A stretch of 64,000 bases of DNA from Actinomycetes bacterium (GTDB taxonomy: Bacteria > Actinomycetota > Acidimicrobiia > Acidimicrobiales > Ilumatobacteraceae), in NCBI GenBank assembly GCA_021414085.1, contig JAIOPC010000017.1:186001-250000 (forward strand), in the 5' to 3' direction. Each line of letters begins with the position of its first letter. The stretch's first letter is position 1. The notes below the pieces were generated by a model. The model had not been told where the DNA came from. It saw only the letters and a program-made list of their open reading frames with translations, and ran no database searches. Positions 27,537 through 35,644 of this stretch are shown piece after piece. Both the position numbers and the translations under genes were made by a program.

Positions 27537-28447
27537 GCGGCCACGACCACAACCACGGCGCCGCAGCGATGCGCGCAGGCGCTCGCCACGTTCGCCCGTT
27601 ATTGATCTCGTTCCTGTTGGTCGTCGCGTTCATGGTCGTACAGGTCGCGACATCGCTCATCACCGGATCGTTGGCGCTGTTGTCGGATGCCGGGCACATG
27701 GCGACCGATGCGCTGGGGCTCGGCATGGCGCTCGCGGCGATCCATGCCGCATCGAATGCGCGAGTCCACCCGCAGCGCACATTCGGTCTCTATCGATTGG
27801 AGATCCTGGCGGCGTTCGTCAACGCAATCCTGCTGTTCGGTGTTGCCGGGTATGTGCTCTATGAAGCGGCCAGCCGTCTTGGCGAGGAACGAGATGTGGC
27901 ATCGACGCCCGTGTTGGTCGTAGGCATCGTCGGCCTGGTCGTCAACGTGATCGCGTTCCTGCTGTTGCGCTCGGGCTCCAAGGAGAGTCTGAACATGCAG
28001 GGTGCATATCTGGAAGTGGTTTCCGACATGCTCGGCTCGATTGGTGTGATCGTCGCCGCGATCGTGTGGGGAATCACCGACTGGACGTGGGTCGACCCTG
28101 TGATCGGCGCCGCTATCGGACTCTTCATCCTGCCCCGAGCGTGGAGGCTCGGCCGCCAAGCGCTGCGTGTATTGGTGCAGTCCGCTCCGGAGCGGTTGGA
28201 TGTTCCGGCTTTGCTGGCGGAACTCGGTGCCATTGAAGGTGTTGTCGACGTGCACGACCTGCATGTGTGGACGCTGACCTCAGACATGGAAGTCGCAACG
28301 GCCCATCTGATGGTTGCCGCTGGCACCGATCATCACGCAGTGCTCGATGCGGCACGCGCCTTGCTCGCCGAGCATCACGGAATCACGCACGCCACGCTGC
28401 AGGTCGAACCGGAGGACCACCACGGGTGTGACGAACTGACCTGGTAG
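27533..28447 (+). CDS. cation diffusion facilitator (CzcD/ZitB-type Zn/Co/Cd exporter)
   Basis: 304 residues. It starts MSGHDHNHG, a short His stretch typical of ZitB/CzcD, followed by six helices. HxxxD sites characteristic of the family: SDAGHMATDALGLG (Asp/His in helix 2) and ITDWTWVDPVIGAAIGL (Asp in helix 5). A cytoplasmic domain with VDVHDLHVWTL and a His-rich end completes the fold. It exports divalent metal in exchange for protons. Co-translated (GTGA) with the His-tailed EamA gene. Confidence 0.93.
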   Translation: MSGHDHNHGAAAMRAGARHVRPLLISFLLVVAFMVVQVATSLITGSLALLSDAGHMATDALGLGMALAAIHAASNARVHPQRTFGLYRLEILAAFVNAILLFGVAGYVLYEAASRLGEERDVASTPVLVVGIVGLVVNVIAFLLLRSGSKESLNMQGAYLEVVSDMLGSIGVIVAAIVWGITDWTWVDPVIGAAIGLFILPRAWRLGRQALRVLVQSAPERLDVPALLAELGAIEGVVDVHDLHVWTLTSDMEVATAHLMVAAGTDHHAVLDAARALLAEHHGITHATLQVEPEDHHGCDELTW

Positions 28448-28479
28448 TCGCGTGCCCTGCCACGGCTGTGGGTAACCAC

Positions 28480-28485
28480 TACCCT
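28480..28485 (+). promoter_or_regulatory. -10 box TACCCT for the LCP gene
   Basis: TACCCT ends 7 bp before GTG 28493, consistent with a leaderless transcript. Confidence 0.35.
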
Positions 28486-28492
28486 CGACATC

Positions 28493-29482
28493 GTGCTCGC
28501 TGTCGACACGACGCCTTTGCCGAAACGTAGGCGGGTACCACTTTTCCTTGCGATCATTCTGTTCACCGCCGTTATCGGCGCGGCAGGAACACTGGTCGCT
28601 GCTCGCCGTGCGGTCGACAACGTGTCCCGCGTCGGGGGTGTATCGGCCGTGCTCGATGCGGTTAGCGGCAACATCGAGAACTACCTACTGGTCGGCAGCG
28701 ACAGTCGTGCGCTCGGCGACCCGAACACGGGTGCCGTCGGTGAGGTGACGGGCAGCCGCAGCGACACGATCATGGTTCTAAGGCTCGATAACGACACCGA
28801 TGAAGCGGCATTGCTTTCGATCCCACGAGATCTATACGTCGATACGCCGGTTCACACCGGGCGGATTAACAGTGCTTACAACGATGGGCCGGCCGCCCTG
28901 GTGCAGACGGTGCAGCAAGCACTGGCCCTGCCCATCCATCACTACGTCGAAGTCGACTTCTACGGCTTCAAGGCATTGGTCGAGGCGCTTGGCGGAGTCG
29001 AGGTGTGCTTCGCGTTGCCGACGCGCGACCTCAACACCGGGCTCGAGATCGGCGCGCCGGGTTGTTTCCTGCTCGACGGCACGCAGGCCCTGGCCTATGC
29101 GCGTAGCCGGCACTACGAGCAACTACAGGCCGATGGCGAATGGCATGAAGACCCGACAAGCGATCTTGGCCGCTCGAGCCGCCAGCGCGACTTCGTCAAT
29201 CGTTGCCTGCAACAGGCCGTCGAGCAGGTGAAGATCAACCCCTTCGATTCCGGCGATCTTGTGCACGCCATGGGAAACGCAATCAGCATCGACGACGAAC
29301 TCGATCCGATCGGTGCTGCCTCGTCGCTGCGAACGGCGGTTGATGCCGGTCTTGAGACCTATTCGCTGCCGGTCGTTCCCGAGCGAATCAATAGCGACGA
29401 TGTCTTGCTGCTGGGTGATGGCTCCGGCGCGGTGCTCGACTTCTTCCGTGGCCTTGGGCCGCCGCCAGCGCCGAATTCGTAG
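28493..29482 (+). CDS. LytR-CpsA-Psr (LCP) family glycopolymer ligase
   Basis: 329 residues: a short cytoplasmic basic N-terminus, one membrane helix (VPLFLAIILFTAVIGAAGTLVA), and an extracellular LCP domain. The pyrophosphate/polyprenol-site residues are visible in SRSDTIMVLRL, LSIPRDLYVD, GRINSAYNDG and YARSRHYE, with the later SSRQRDFVN. LCP enzymes move glycan chains from undecaprenyl pyrophosphate onto peptidoglycan (in mycobacteria, arabinogalactan). The rmlCBD genes directly downstream fit a rhamnose-containing linkage or surface polymer. Confidence 0.92.
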   Translation: MLAVDTTPLPKRRRVPLFLAIILFTAVIGAAGTLVAARRAVDNVSRVGGVSAVLDAVSGNIENYLLVGSDSRALGDPNTGAVGEVTGSRSDTIMVLRLDNDTDEAALLSIPRDLYVDTPVHTGRINSAYNDGPAALVQTVQQALALPIHHYVEVDFYGFKALVEALGGVEVCFALPTRDLNTGLEIGAPGCFLLDGTQALAYARSRHYEQLQADGEWHEDPTSDLGRSSRQRDFVNRCLQQAVEQVKINPFDSGDLVHAMGNAISIDDELDPIGAASSLRTAVDAGLETYSLPVVPERINSDDVLLLGDGSGAVLDFFRGLGPPPAPNS

Positions 29483-29506
29483 CGCTTGCCGCCATAATGG
29501 AAGCTC

Positions 29507-30058
29507 ATGCCGAACGTACGAGAGAGCGAAGAGATCGCAGGCGTGTGGATCGTCGAGCCAACGCTGCACGGTGATCAGCGTGGGATGTTCATCGAAACCT
29601 TTCGCCGCGAATGGTTTCCGAACTCCCGCGAGATGCTGCAAGGCAACCGATCGAACAAGCAGGCTGGGGCGTTGGTCGGACTGCACTATCACCTCCACCA
29701 AGCTGACTACTGGTATTGCCCGGTCGGCACGATCCGCGTGGTGCTGCACGATCTGCGCGCCGGGGGACCGACCGACGGTGGCACCCTCTGCTTCGACATC
29801 AGCGGCGAGAACCATCTCGGCGTGTACATCCCGCCTGGCGTCGCGCACGGCTTCGCCGCGCTCACCGATGTCGTCATGACGTACCTCGTCGACGGCTACT
29901 ACAACCCGGCCGACGAGCTGGGCGTGGCGTGGAACGACGCGACAATCGGTGCCGATTGGGGACTTACCGATCCGATCTTGTCCGCACGGGATTTGGCCAA
30001 CCCCGCACGCGCCGACCTGCCCGAGGGCCGCAAGCCGTACTGGCCGATGCGGCTATGA
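29507..30058 (+). CDS. rmlC: dTDP-4-dehydrorhamnose 3,5-epimerase
   Basis: 183 residues. RmlC cupin: DQRGMFIETFRREWF, SNKQAGALVGLHYH with the catalytic His region, WYCPVGTIRVVLHDLR, and GVYIPPGVAHGFAALTD. It epimerises C3 and C5 of dTDP-4-keto-6-deoxyglucose in dTDP-L-rhamnose synthesis. ATG 29507 lies 8 bp after a CATAAT box. It overlaps rmlB by ATGA, giving a C-B-D gene order. Confidence 0.93.
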   Translation: MPNVRESEEIAGVWIVEPTLHGDQRGMFIETFRREWFPNSREMLQGNRSNKQAGALVGLHYHLHQADYWYCPVGTIRVVLHDLRAGGPTDGGTLCFDISGENHLGVYIPPGVAHGFAALTDVVMTYLVDGYYNPADELGVAWNDATIGADWGLTDPILSARDLANPARADLPEGRKPYWPMRL

Positions 30059-31017
30059 AGCTTTTTGTCACCGGCGCGGCCGGATTCATCGGCTCCAACT
30101 ACGTGCGTTGGTTGCTTGCCAACTCCGACGACGAGATCACGATCTTCGATGCCCTCACGTATGCCGGCAACATGGCCAGCATTCGCGACGTACTCGACGA
30201 TCGTCGCTGCCGGTTCATCCACGCCGACATCTGTGATCAAGACGCAGTGCTCAGCGGCATGCAGGGTCACGACGCAGTCGTGCACTTCGCGGCCGAGACC
30301 CACGTGGACCGCAGTATTAGCGATCCATATTCCTTCGTGCGTACCAACTGCTTCGGCACCAACGTGCTGTGCGACGTTGCTCGCCAGGTTGGTGTCGAGA
30401 AGTTCCTGCACATCAGCACCGACGAGGTGTACGGCAGCATCGACGTTGGCTCGTTCAGCGAGACCGATCGTCTGACGCCGCGCTCGCCATACAGCGCGGC
30501 GAAAGCCGGGAGCGACCTGATCGCCCTGAGTTACGTAACCACGCACGGGCTGCCCGTCGTGGTTACCCGGTGCAGCAACAACTTCGGTCCCTATCAGTAC
30601 CCGGAAAAGGTAATCCCGCTGTTCACCACCAATCTGCTCGACGGTCACAAGGTGCCGCTCTACGGCGATGGTGGCAATGTGCGCGACTGGATTCATGTGG
30701 AGGACCACAACCGCGCCGCCCACTTGGTGTTGAAGGATGGAATTGTCGGTGAGGTGTACAACATTGGTGCTCATCACGAACTGACAAACCGCGAACTGAC
30801 TTACAAGTTGATCGAGTTGTGCGGGCGCGACGAAAGCTTCATCGAGCCCGTTGCCGATCGGCTCGGCCACGACCGCCGCTACTCGGTGAACATCGACAAG
30901 GTCAGCGCACTGGGCTGGCGCATGGAGCGCACGTTCGAACAGTCGCTCGCAGAAACCGTTGCCTGGTATCGGGATAATCGCGCATGGTGGGAGCCGCTCA
31001 AAGCGGCAAACAAGTGA
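30055..31017 (+). CDS. rmlB: dTDP-glucose 4,6-dehydratase
   Basis: 320 residues from ATG 30055 (ATGA overlap with rmlC; the open frame extends far upstream in the wrong gene). Short-chain dehydrogenase with the NAD loop TGAAGFIGSNYVRWLL, the HISTDEVYG segment, the catalytic pair in PRSPYSAAKAGSD and SNNFGPYQYPEKVIPL. The first of the three dTDP-rhamnose enzymes acting after RmlA, which is not in this window. Confidence 0.94.
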   Translation: MKLFVTGAAGFIGSNYVRWLLANSDDEITIFDALTYAGNMASIRDVLDDRRCRFIHADICDQDAVLSGMQGHDAVVHFAAETHVDRSISDPYSFVRTNCFGTNVLCDVARQVGVEKFLHISTDEVYGSIDVGSFSETDRLTPRSPYSAAKAGSDLIALSYVTTHGLPVVVTRCSNNFGPYQYPEKVIPLFTTNLLDGHKVPLYGDGGNVRDWIHVEDHNRAAHLVLKDGIVGEVYNIGAHHELTNRELTYKLIELCGRDESFIEPVADRLGHDRRYSVNIDKVSALGWRMERTFEQSLAETVAWYRDNRAWWEPLKAANK

Positions 31018-31027
31018 CGGGCACTCC

Positions 31028-31885
31028 GTGCGCGTCCTGATCACTGGCGCTGGCGGGCAACTTGGCATCGACTTGGTAGCGGTGTGCAACGTCGCGGGCG
31101 ACGAAGTTCACGCCTTTGATCGCGCTGGCCTTGATGTCGCCGATCGCTCGCAAGTCTTCGAAGCGATCGCGTCGATCGAGCCCGAGATCGTCGTCAACTG
31201 CGCCGCGTGGACGGCGGTCGACGCCTGCGAAAGCGATCCTGCTCGCGCGCAGGCCACAAACGGCATGGCGGTGCGCTGGATAGCGGAGGCCTGCCATCGG
31301 TCGTATGCGCATCTCGTGCAGGTGAGCACCGACTACGTCTTCGATGGCACTCTGGATCGGCCCTACGTCGAAACAGACGCGACCAATCCGCAGAGCGAGT
31401 ACGGCCGCAGCAAGCTGTTCGGCGAACAGGAAGCGCTCATGAGTGGTTCCGGCGTCGCTGTGGTCCGCACGTCGTGGGTCTGTGGTCCTAACGGTGCGAA
31501 CATGGTGAAGACCGTGATGCGACTCGCGAGTGAGCGCCCACAGCTCAGCTTCGTCGCAGATCAAGTGGGTAACCCCACCTTCACGCAAGATCTCGCGCCG
31601 TTGCTCCGCACCATCGCGGTGGATCGAGTGCGCGGCGTCGTGCACGCCACCAATCAGGAGTCATGTTCTTGGCATCAGTTCGCGCAGGCGGTGGTCGCGG
31701 CGATGGGCAAGGATCCGGCGATGGTGCTACCAATCACCACCGCCGAACTCCAGCCCCCACGCCCTGCGCCGCGCCCCGCCAACAGCGTGCTCGACAATGC
31801 AGTATTGCGTGCATCCGGTTATCCGCCGATGCGCAACTTCCATGAACCGCTCGCCGAGACGGTCGCCGCGCTGCTTGCTACCTGA
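31028..31885 (+). CDS. rmlD: dTDP-4-dehydrorhamnose reductase
   Basis: 285 residues from GTG 31028, which gives the expected VRVLITGAGGQLG N-terminus. Catalytic features: VNCAAWTAVDACESD, HLVQVSTDYVFDG, and YGRSKLFGE with Tyr and Lys. It reduces the 4-keto group with NAD(P)H to give dTDP-L-rhamnose. Last gene of the rml trio, 10 bp after rmlB. Confidence 0.93.
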   Translation: MRVLITGAGGQLGIDLVAVCNVAGDEVHAFDRAGLDVADRSQVFEAIASIEPEIVVNCAAWTAVDACESDPARAQATNGMAVRWIAEACHRSYAHLVQVSTDYVFDGTLDRPYVETDATNPQSEYGRSKLFGEQEALMSGSGVAVVRTSWVCGPNGANMVKTVMRLASERPQLSFVADQVGNPTFTQDLAPLLRTIAVDRVRGVVHATNQESCSWHQFAQAVVAAMGKDPAMVLPITTAELQPPRPAPRPANSVLDNAVLRASGYPPMRNFHEPLAETVAALLAT

Positions 31886-31903
31886 GGCGGGAATGCCGCG
31901 GCG

Positions 31904-32347
31904 GTGGCACTGGTTGCAGAGCGCATGGAACTTCAGACCGCACTCGACTTCATCCGTACGCGCAAGAACGGTGTGCTCGTCACGCTGAAACGCGATGGTC
32001 GGCCGCAGCTTTCGAACATCACCTACGCCCTGGGTGCCGACGACGTTGTACGTATTTCAATCACGGCCGGTCGCGCGAAGTTCGTCAACCTGCAGCGCGA
32101 TTCGCGTGCGTCGCTGTATGTCGCGAAGGAAGACTTCTGGGGCTACGTCGTCATCGACGCGAACGCAGAGTTGTCACCACCGGCCGCCGCGCCCGGTGAT
32201 GCGACGGTTGAGGAGCTGATCGTGCTGTATCGCGATGCCGCTGGCGAGCATCCGAACTGGGACGAATATCGCGCGGCGATGGTCAGTGACCGTCGAGTTG
32301 TCGTGCGGTTGCATCCGGTACATGCCTATGGCATGGGTGCCGAATGA
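31904..32347 (+). CDS. PPOX-class F420-dependent oxidoreductase-like protein
   Basis: 147 residues. The split barrel fold is visible as ALDFIRTRKNGVLVTLKRDG, RPQLSNITYALG, VRISITAGRAKFVNLQRD and VAKEDFWGYVVIDA. Members bind F420 or FMN and carry out redox or heme/biliverdin reactions. GTG 31904 follows rmlD by 18 bp; ATG 31925 is an equally good start. Together with the DUF385 protein and cofD it supports an F420-using host. Confidence 0.85.
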   Translation: MALVAERMELQTALDFIRTRKNGVLVTLKRDGRPQLSNITYALGADDVVRISITAGRAKFVNLQRDSRASLYVAKEDFWGYVVIDANAELSPPAAAPGDATVEELIVLYRDAAGEHPNWDEYRAAMVSDRRVVVRLHPVHAYGMGAE

Positions 32348-32364
32348 CCCGCAGTTGACCCTCT

Positions 32365-32400
32365 GTTAGATTGTTAGGGTCCAAACGATCTATTCGGAGG
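32365..32400 (+). promoter_or_regulatory. control region of the dioxygenase operon
   Basis: A TTGACC box stands at 32355-32360. A tandem pair GTTAGATT (32365-32372) and GTTAGGGT (32373-32380) follows with an 8-bp period, and then a strong GGAGG Shine-Dalgarno at 32396-32400, 7 nt before ATG 32408. The leadered, repeat-bearing design contrasts with most neighbours and suggests inducible expression. Confidence 0.4.
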
Positions 32401-32407
32401 TTCGTCA

Positions 32408-33292
32408 ATGGCAACACAGGCGGGGACGGGAACTGGGCGAATTGTCGGCGCCGCCTTGATCGCTCATGTGCCACCGTTGGTGCTGCCCGAAGCGGTCAGG
32501 CTGGAGATGAACGATGGCCGCGACTTCACCATTGTCGAGGGGCTGCATCGGCTGCGGCGCGAGCGCCTTGAGGGGCTGCAACCCGACACGATCATCGTGC
32601 TCGATACCCATTGGTTCACGACCTTCGAATGGGTGGTCACCGCGCACGATCGCCGCGCTGGTCGCTTCACCAGCGAGGAACTTCCGCGTGGGAACCCGCA
32701 GATGCCGTACGACCTTCCGGGTGACCCCGCGTTGGCGCATTTGATTGCGCAGGTCGCCAGCGAACGCGCCGACACCTGGGTGCACGCAAGCGAAGACCCG
32801 TGCCTGGCGATTCATTATCCGACCGTGTACCTGACGCCCTTCCTGCAGGGCGAAGAGGCGTGGCTGTCGATCGGCATTTGCCAGACAGCGACTTTCGACG
32901 ACTTCATGATCTTCGGTCAGGTGTTGGCAGAAGCAATCCGTCGATCTGGCAAGCGAGTGGTGATCCTCGCCAGTGGCGGGCTGTCCCACAAGTTCTGGCC
33001 GCTGCGCGAAATCCGCGATCACGAGGGTGCAGACCTGCGCCACATCATCGATCCCGAGCACCGCGCCGCCGACGAGCAAGTCATCCAACGGCTCGAGTCC
33101 GGCGATCATGCGGCGGTGTTGCGCGACTATCCCAACTTTCGTCGGTTCAGCCCCGAGGGCCGGTTCGCGCATTACGTGATCATGGCTGCGGCGATGGGGG
33201 GCGAGGCGTGGAAGTCGCCGGGCGTCGCGTACAGCGACTATGAAAGTGCCGCAGGAACGGGGCAGATACATATGTGGTTTCCATGCGACTAG
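32408..33292 (+). CDS. LigB-type class III extradiol dioxygenase (HpaD-like)
   Basis: 294 residues. The LigB fold: ALIAHVPPLVLPEAV near the N-terminus (first His ligand), LDTHWFTTFEW (second His), CLAIHYPTVYL, the general-base region LASGGLSHKFWPLRE, and a C-terminal DYESAAGTGQIHMWF with the acidic ligand. This set resembles 3,4-dihydroxyphenylacetate 2,3-dioxygenase (HPCD), which opens homoprotocatechuate next to its hydroxyls using Fe(II). Other catechols remain possible. The following gene, an FAH-family enzyme, fits HpaG-type processing of the ring-cleavage product. Confidence 0.8.
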   Translation: MATQAGTGTGRIVGAALIAHVPPLVLPEAVRLEMNDGRDFTIVEGLHRLRRERLEGLQPDTIIVLDTHWFTTFEWVVTAHDRRAGRFTSEELPRGNPQMPYDLPGDPALAHLIAQVASERADTWVHASEDPCLAIHYPTVYLTPFLQGEEAWLSIGICQTATFDDFMIFGQVLAEAIRRSGKRVVILASGGLSHKFWPLREIRDHEGADLRHIIDPEHRAADEQVIQRLESGDHAAVLRDYPNFRRFSPEGRFAHYVIMAAAMGGEAWKSPGVAYSDYESAAGTGQIHMWFPCD

Positions 33293-34134
33293 CCAACCTC
33301 ATCGGCAGGGCAACGATCGTCGTCGACGGGCGTGCCATCGACGTGCATCGTGCAAGTGATGGCGAGTTGAGTGCCGACCCGATGATGATGTGCGACCTCG
33401 CGAACCACAGCGCGCTGAGGGGTCTAGCGCTCAACGCGACTGCCAGCGATTGGCCGCTGCTTGAGCCCGCGCAACTTGGCGCGCCCGTGCCACGGCCCGG
33501 CAAGGGCTTCGGTGTTGCACTCAACTACCGCCAGCATGCGCTCGAGTCCGGTCGCCCGCTCCCAACCGAGCCGCACCTCTTCGGTAAGTCGCAAAACTGT
33601 GTCGTCGGGCCATTCGACGAGATCATCGTTCCGGTCGGCTGCGAGTCGGTCGACTATGAGGCCGAGTTGGTGATCGTGTTCGGACGCACCTGTAAGAACG
33701 TTCAGCGTGACGATGCGTGGAGCGTGCTCGCTGGTGTGACGTGCGGACAAGATGTATCCGATCGCGCCGAACAACATCGTCCGCCGGTGAAGCAATTCAC
33801 GATCGCCAAGAGTTACGACAGCTTCGGACCCGTCGGTCCCTACTTGGTGACGCAGGACGATCTCGCTAATCGCGACGCGTTGCCGATGCAGTGCCGAATC
33901 GGCGGCGAGGTGCTGCAGACCACCAACACGAGCGACCTGATCTTCGATGTGCCAGCACTGGTTGAGTGGGTCACGCGCTACATCACCTTCGAACCCGGTG
34001 ACCTGCTGTGGACCGGAACGCCCGGTGGCGTCGGTGAGGCACGGAACCCGCAGCGCTTTTTGCGTGCGGGCGATGTCGTCGAGACCGACATCGAGGGCAT
34101 CGGCTGCATGCGCAATCCTGTCGTTTCTCGGTGA
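33283..34134 (+). CDS. fumarylacetoacetate hydrolase-family protein (HpaG-like)
   Basis: 283 residues from ATG 33283, overlapping the dioxygenase end by 10 bp; GTG 33274 is an alternative. The FAH fold is seen in PGKGFGVALNYRQHALESG, SVDYEAELVIVFGRT (metal-binding acid residues), FTIAKSYDSFGPVGPY and the C-terminal TGTPGGVGEAR, FLRAGDVVETDIEGIG. Members decarboxylate, isomerise or hydrolyse acyl-pyruvates. Translational coupling to an extradiol dioxygenase points to a meta-cleavage product as substrate. Confidence 0.88.
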   Translation: MRLANLIGRATIVVDGRAIDVHRASDGELSADPMMMCDLANHSALRGLALNATASDWPLLEPAQLGAPVPRPGKGFGVALNYRQHALESGRPLPTEPHLFGKSQNCVVGPFDEIIVPVGCESVDYEAELVIVFGRTCKNVQRDDAWSVLAGVTCGQDVSDRAEQHRPPVKQFTIAKSYDSFGPVGPYLVTQDDLANRDALPMQCRIGGEVLQTTNTSDLIFDVPALVEWVTRYITFEPGDLLWTGTPGGVGEARNPQRFLRAGDVVETDIEGIGCMRNPVVSR

Positions 34135-34242
34135 TGTAGTGCGCTGACGCTGCTCAGACGGGGTTTCGCAGCGTGTTACTTTGCTCCCTAACTAATCCGC
34201 CGCATGGGGGCGACGGATCTTGACGAGGGGAACAAACTCACT

Positions 34243-35634
34243 ATGTCTACTGATGTAAACCGGCTCGCTCAGGGCCAGTTGTCAACGCTCGACTGCGTGG
34301 CGCAGTCGCTCGCCGTTGGCCCCGTCTTCTCCGGTGCGTTGCTTGGCGGCATCCTCGCCGGGCTCAGCGGTGGGGTAGGGCCGTTCGTCATCGTGGTCAC
34401 CGTCATCGGTGTGCTCGGACTTGGCCGCGTCGTCAGCGAATTCGCCAAGCGATACAGCGGCACCGGAACGGTCTACGAGTTCATCGCCCGTTCGCTTGGC
34501 CAGCGCGCTGCTGTGTTTGCGGCCGGCGTGTATCACTTAGCGGCCACTGCACTCGCTGGTCCCGGCATCGCGATTATCGGAGGCTTGCTTGCTCGCGACT
34601 TCTTCAACGCGCACATGGGCATCGATTGGCCTTGGTGGGTGTGGGCTTTGATCGTGACCGCGATCATTCTTGAGGTGAACGTCGTCGGCGTGAAGATCTC
34701 GATGAAGGCGCAACTTGCGCTGATCGCTGCTTCGGTGTTGCCGTTCGTCATTCTCTTCTTCAAGGTGCTGCTCGATGGTCCAACCGACAACAGCATCGAC
34801 TCGTTCAACCCGAGCAACGTGGCCGAAGGTGGTTCGTTGTTCAAGGGTTTGCTGTTCGCGATCCTCATGTTCGTCGGCTTCGAACTCTCAGCTGCGTTGG
34901 GTGAAGAGACTAAGAACCCGAAGCACTCGATTCCCCGAGCGGTGTTGATGACGATTGGGATTACCGGCGCCTTCTACATCATGACGCAGTACACGCTCGC
35001 GATTGGCGGCGGCCTCGACTTCGCGCCGCTGGCGGAGGCGGAGCTGAGCAGGTTCTTCGGAATCTGGATCGAGCTCGCAGTCATTCTCGACATCCTCGCT
35101 GTTGGCATTGGATTCCAGTTGGCGGCGGCCCGCGGTGTCTTCTCAATGGCGCGCGACGGCGTTCTGCCCAAGGCGCTCGCTCGCACGAACGCGAAGCAGT
35201 TGCCAATCGCTGGCAGCATCGCCGTTTGTGCGGTCGCAGTCGTGACCACCCTGATCGCTCTGGCCAAGTACGGCACCGACCTCATTGATCCCACCGGACC
35301 CGACTTTGCGTTCAACTCGAAGGTGTTCTTCGGCTTCCTTGGCACCACCGTCATCGGCGGCATGCTGATCTGCCTCGTGTACCTGCTCGTGTGTTTGGGG
35401 GCGTTGAAGCTGTTCGCGACCAAGAACCCACTGGATCTTGGCGGTGCAATTCTTGGTCTCGCGACGTGCGCTGGTGGCATCGCTGCGCAGTTCATCGAGG
35501 GCACGAAGCCGGCACCGGACTACGAGTGGGGTCGCACGTTCGGCATCGTCATTGCCATTCTGGTTGCCATTTGGGCGGCCGTGGCGAAGAAGGACGTCGT
35601 CGCCAAAGTTGCACAACACGCGACGGAGCACTAG
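34243..35634 (+). CDS. APC-family amino acid/amine permease
   Basis: 463 residues from ATG 34243; a longer frame starts at ATG 34204, 7 bp after a TAACTAAT box. Twelve predicted helices. The APC signature GGVGPFVIVVTVIGVLGLG and SEFAKRYSGTGTVYEFIARS, and the helix-6 segment FVGFELSAALGEETKNPKHSIPRA, mark a YhdG/AguD-like amino acid or amine carrier. It lies between the ring-cleavage genes and a glutamine-synthetase-like ligase, so it probably imports the amine or amino acid that the operon degrades. Confidence 0.9.
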   Translation: MSTDVNRLAQGQLSTLDCVAQSLAVGPVFSGALLGGILAGLSGGVGPFVIVVTVIGVLGLGRVVSEFAKRYSGTGTVYEFIARSLGQRAAVFAAGVYHLAATALAGPGIAIIGGLLARDFFNAHMGIDWPWWVWALIVTAIILEVNVVGVKISMKAQLALIAASVLPFVILFFKVLLDGPTDNSIDSFNPSNVAEGGSLFKGLLFAILMFVGFELSAALGEETKNPKHSIPRAVLMTIGITGAFYIMTQYTLAIGGGLDFAPLAEAELSRFFGIWIELAVILDILAVGIGFQLAAARGVFSMARDGVLPKALARTNAKQLPIAGSIAVCAVAVVTTLIALAKYGTDLIDPTGPDFAFNSKVFFGFLGTTVIGGMLICLVYLLVCLGALKLFATKNPLDLGGAILGLATCAGGIAAQFIEGTKPAPDYEWGRTFGIVIAILVAIWAAVAKKDVVAKVAQHATEH

Positions 35635-35644
35635 AAGTCGCATC

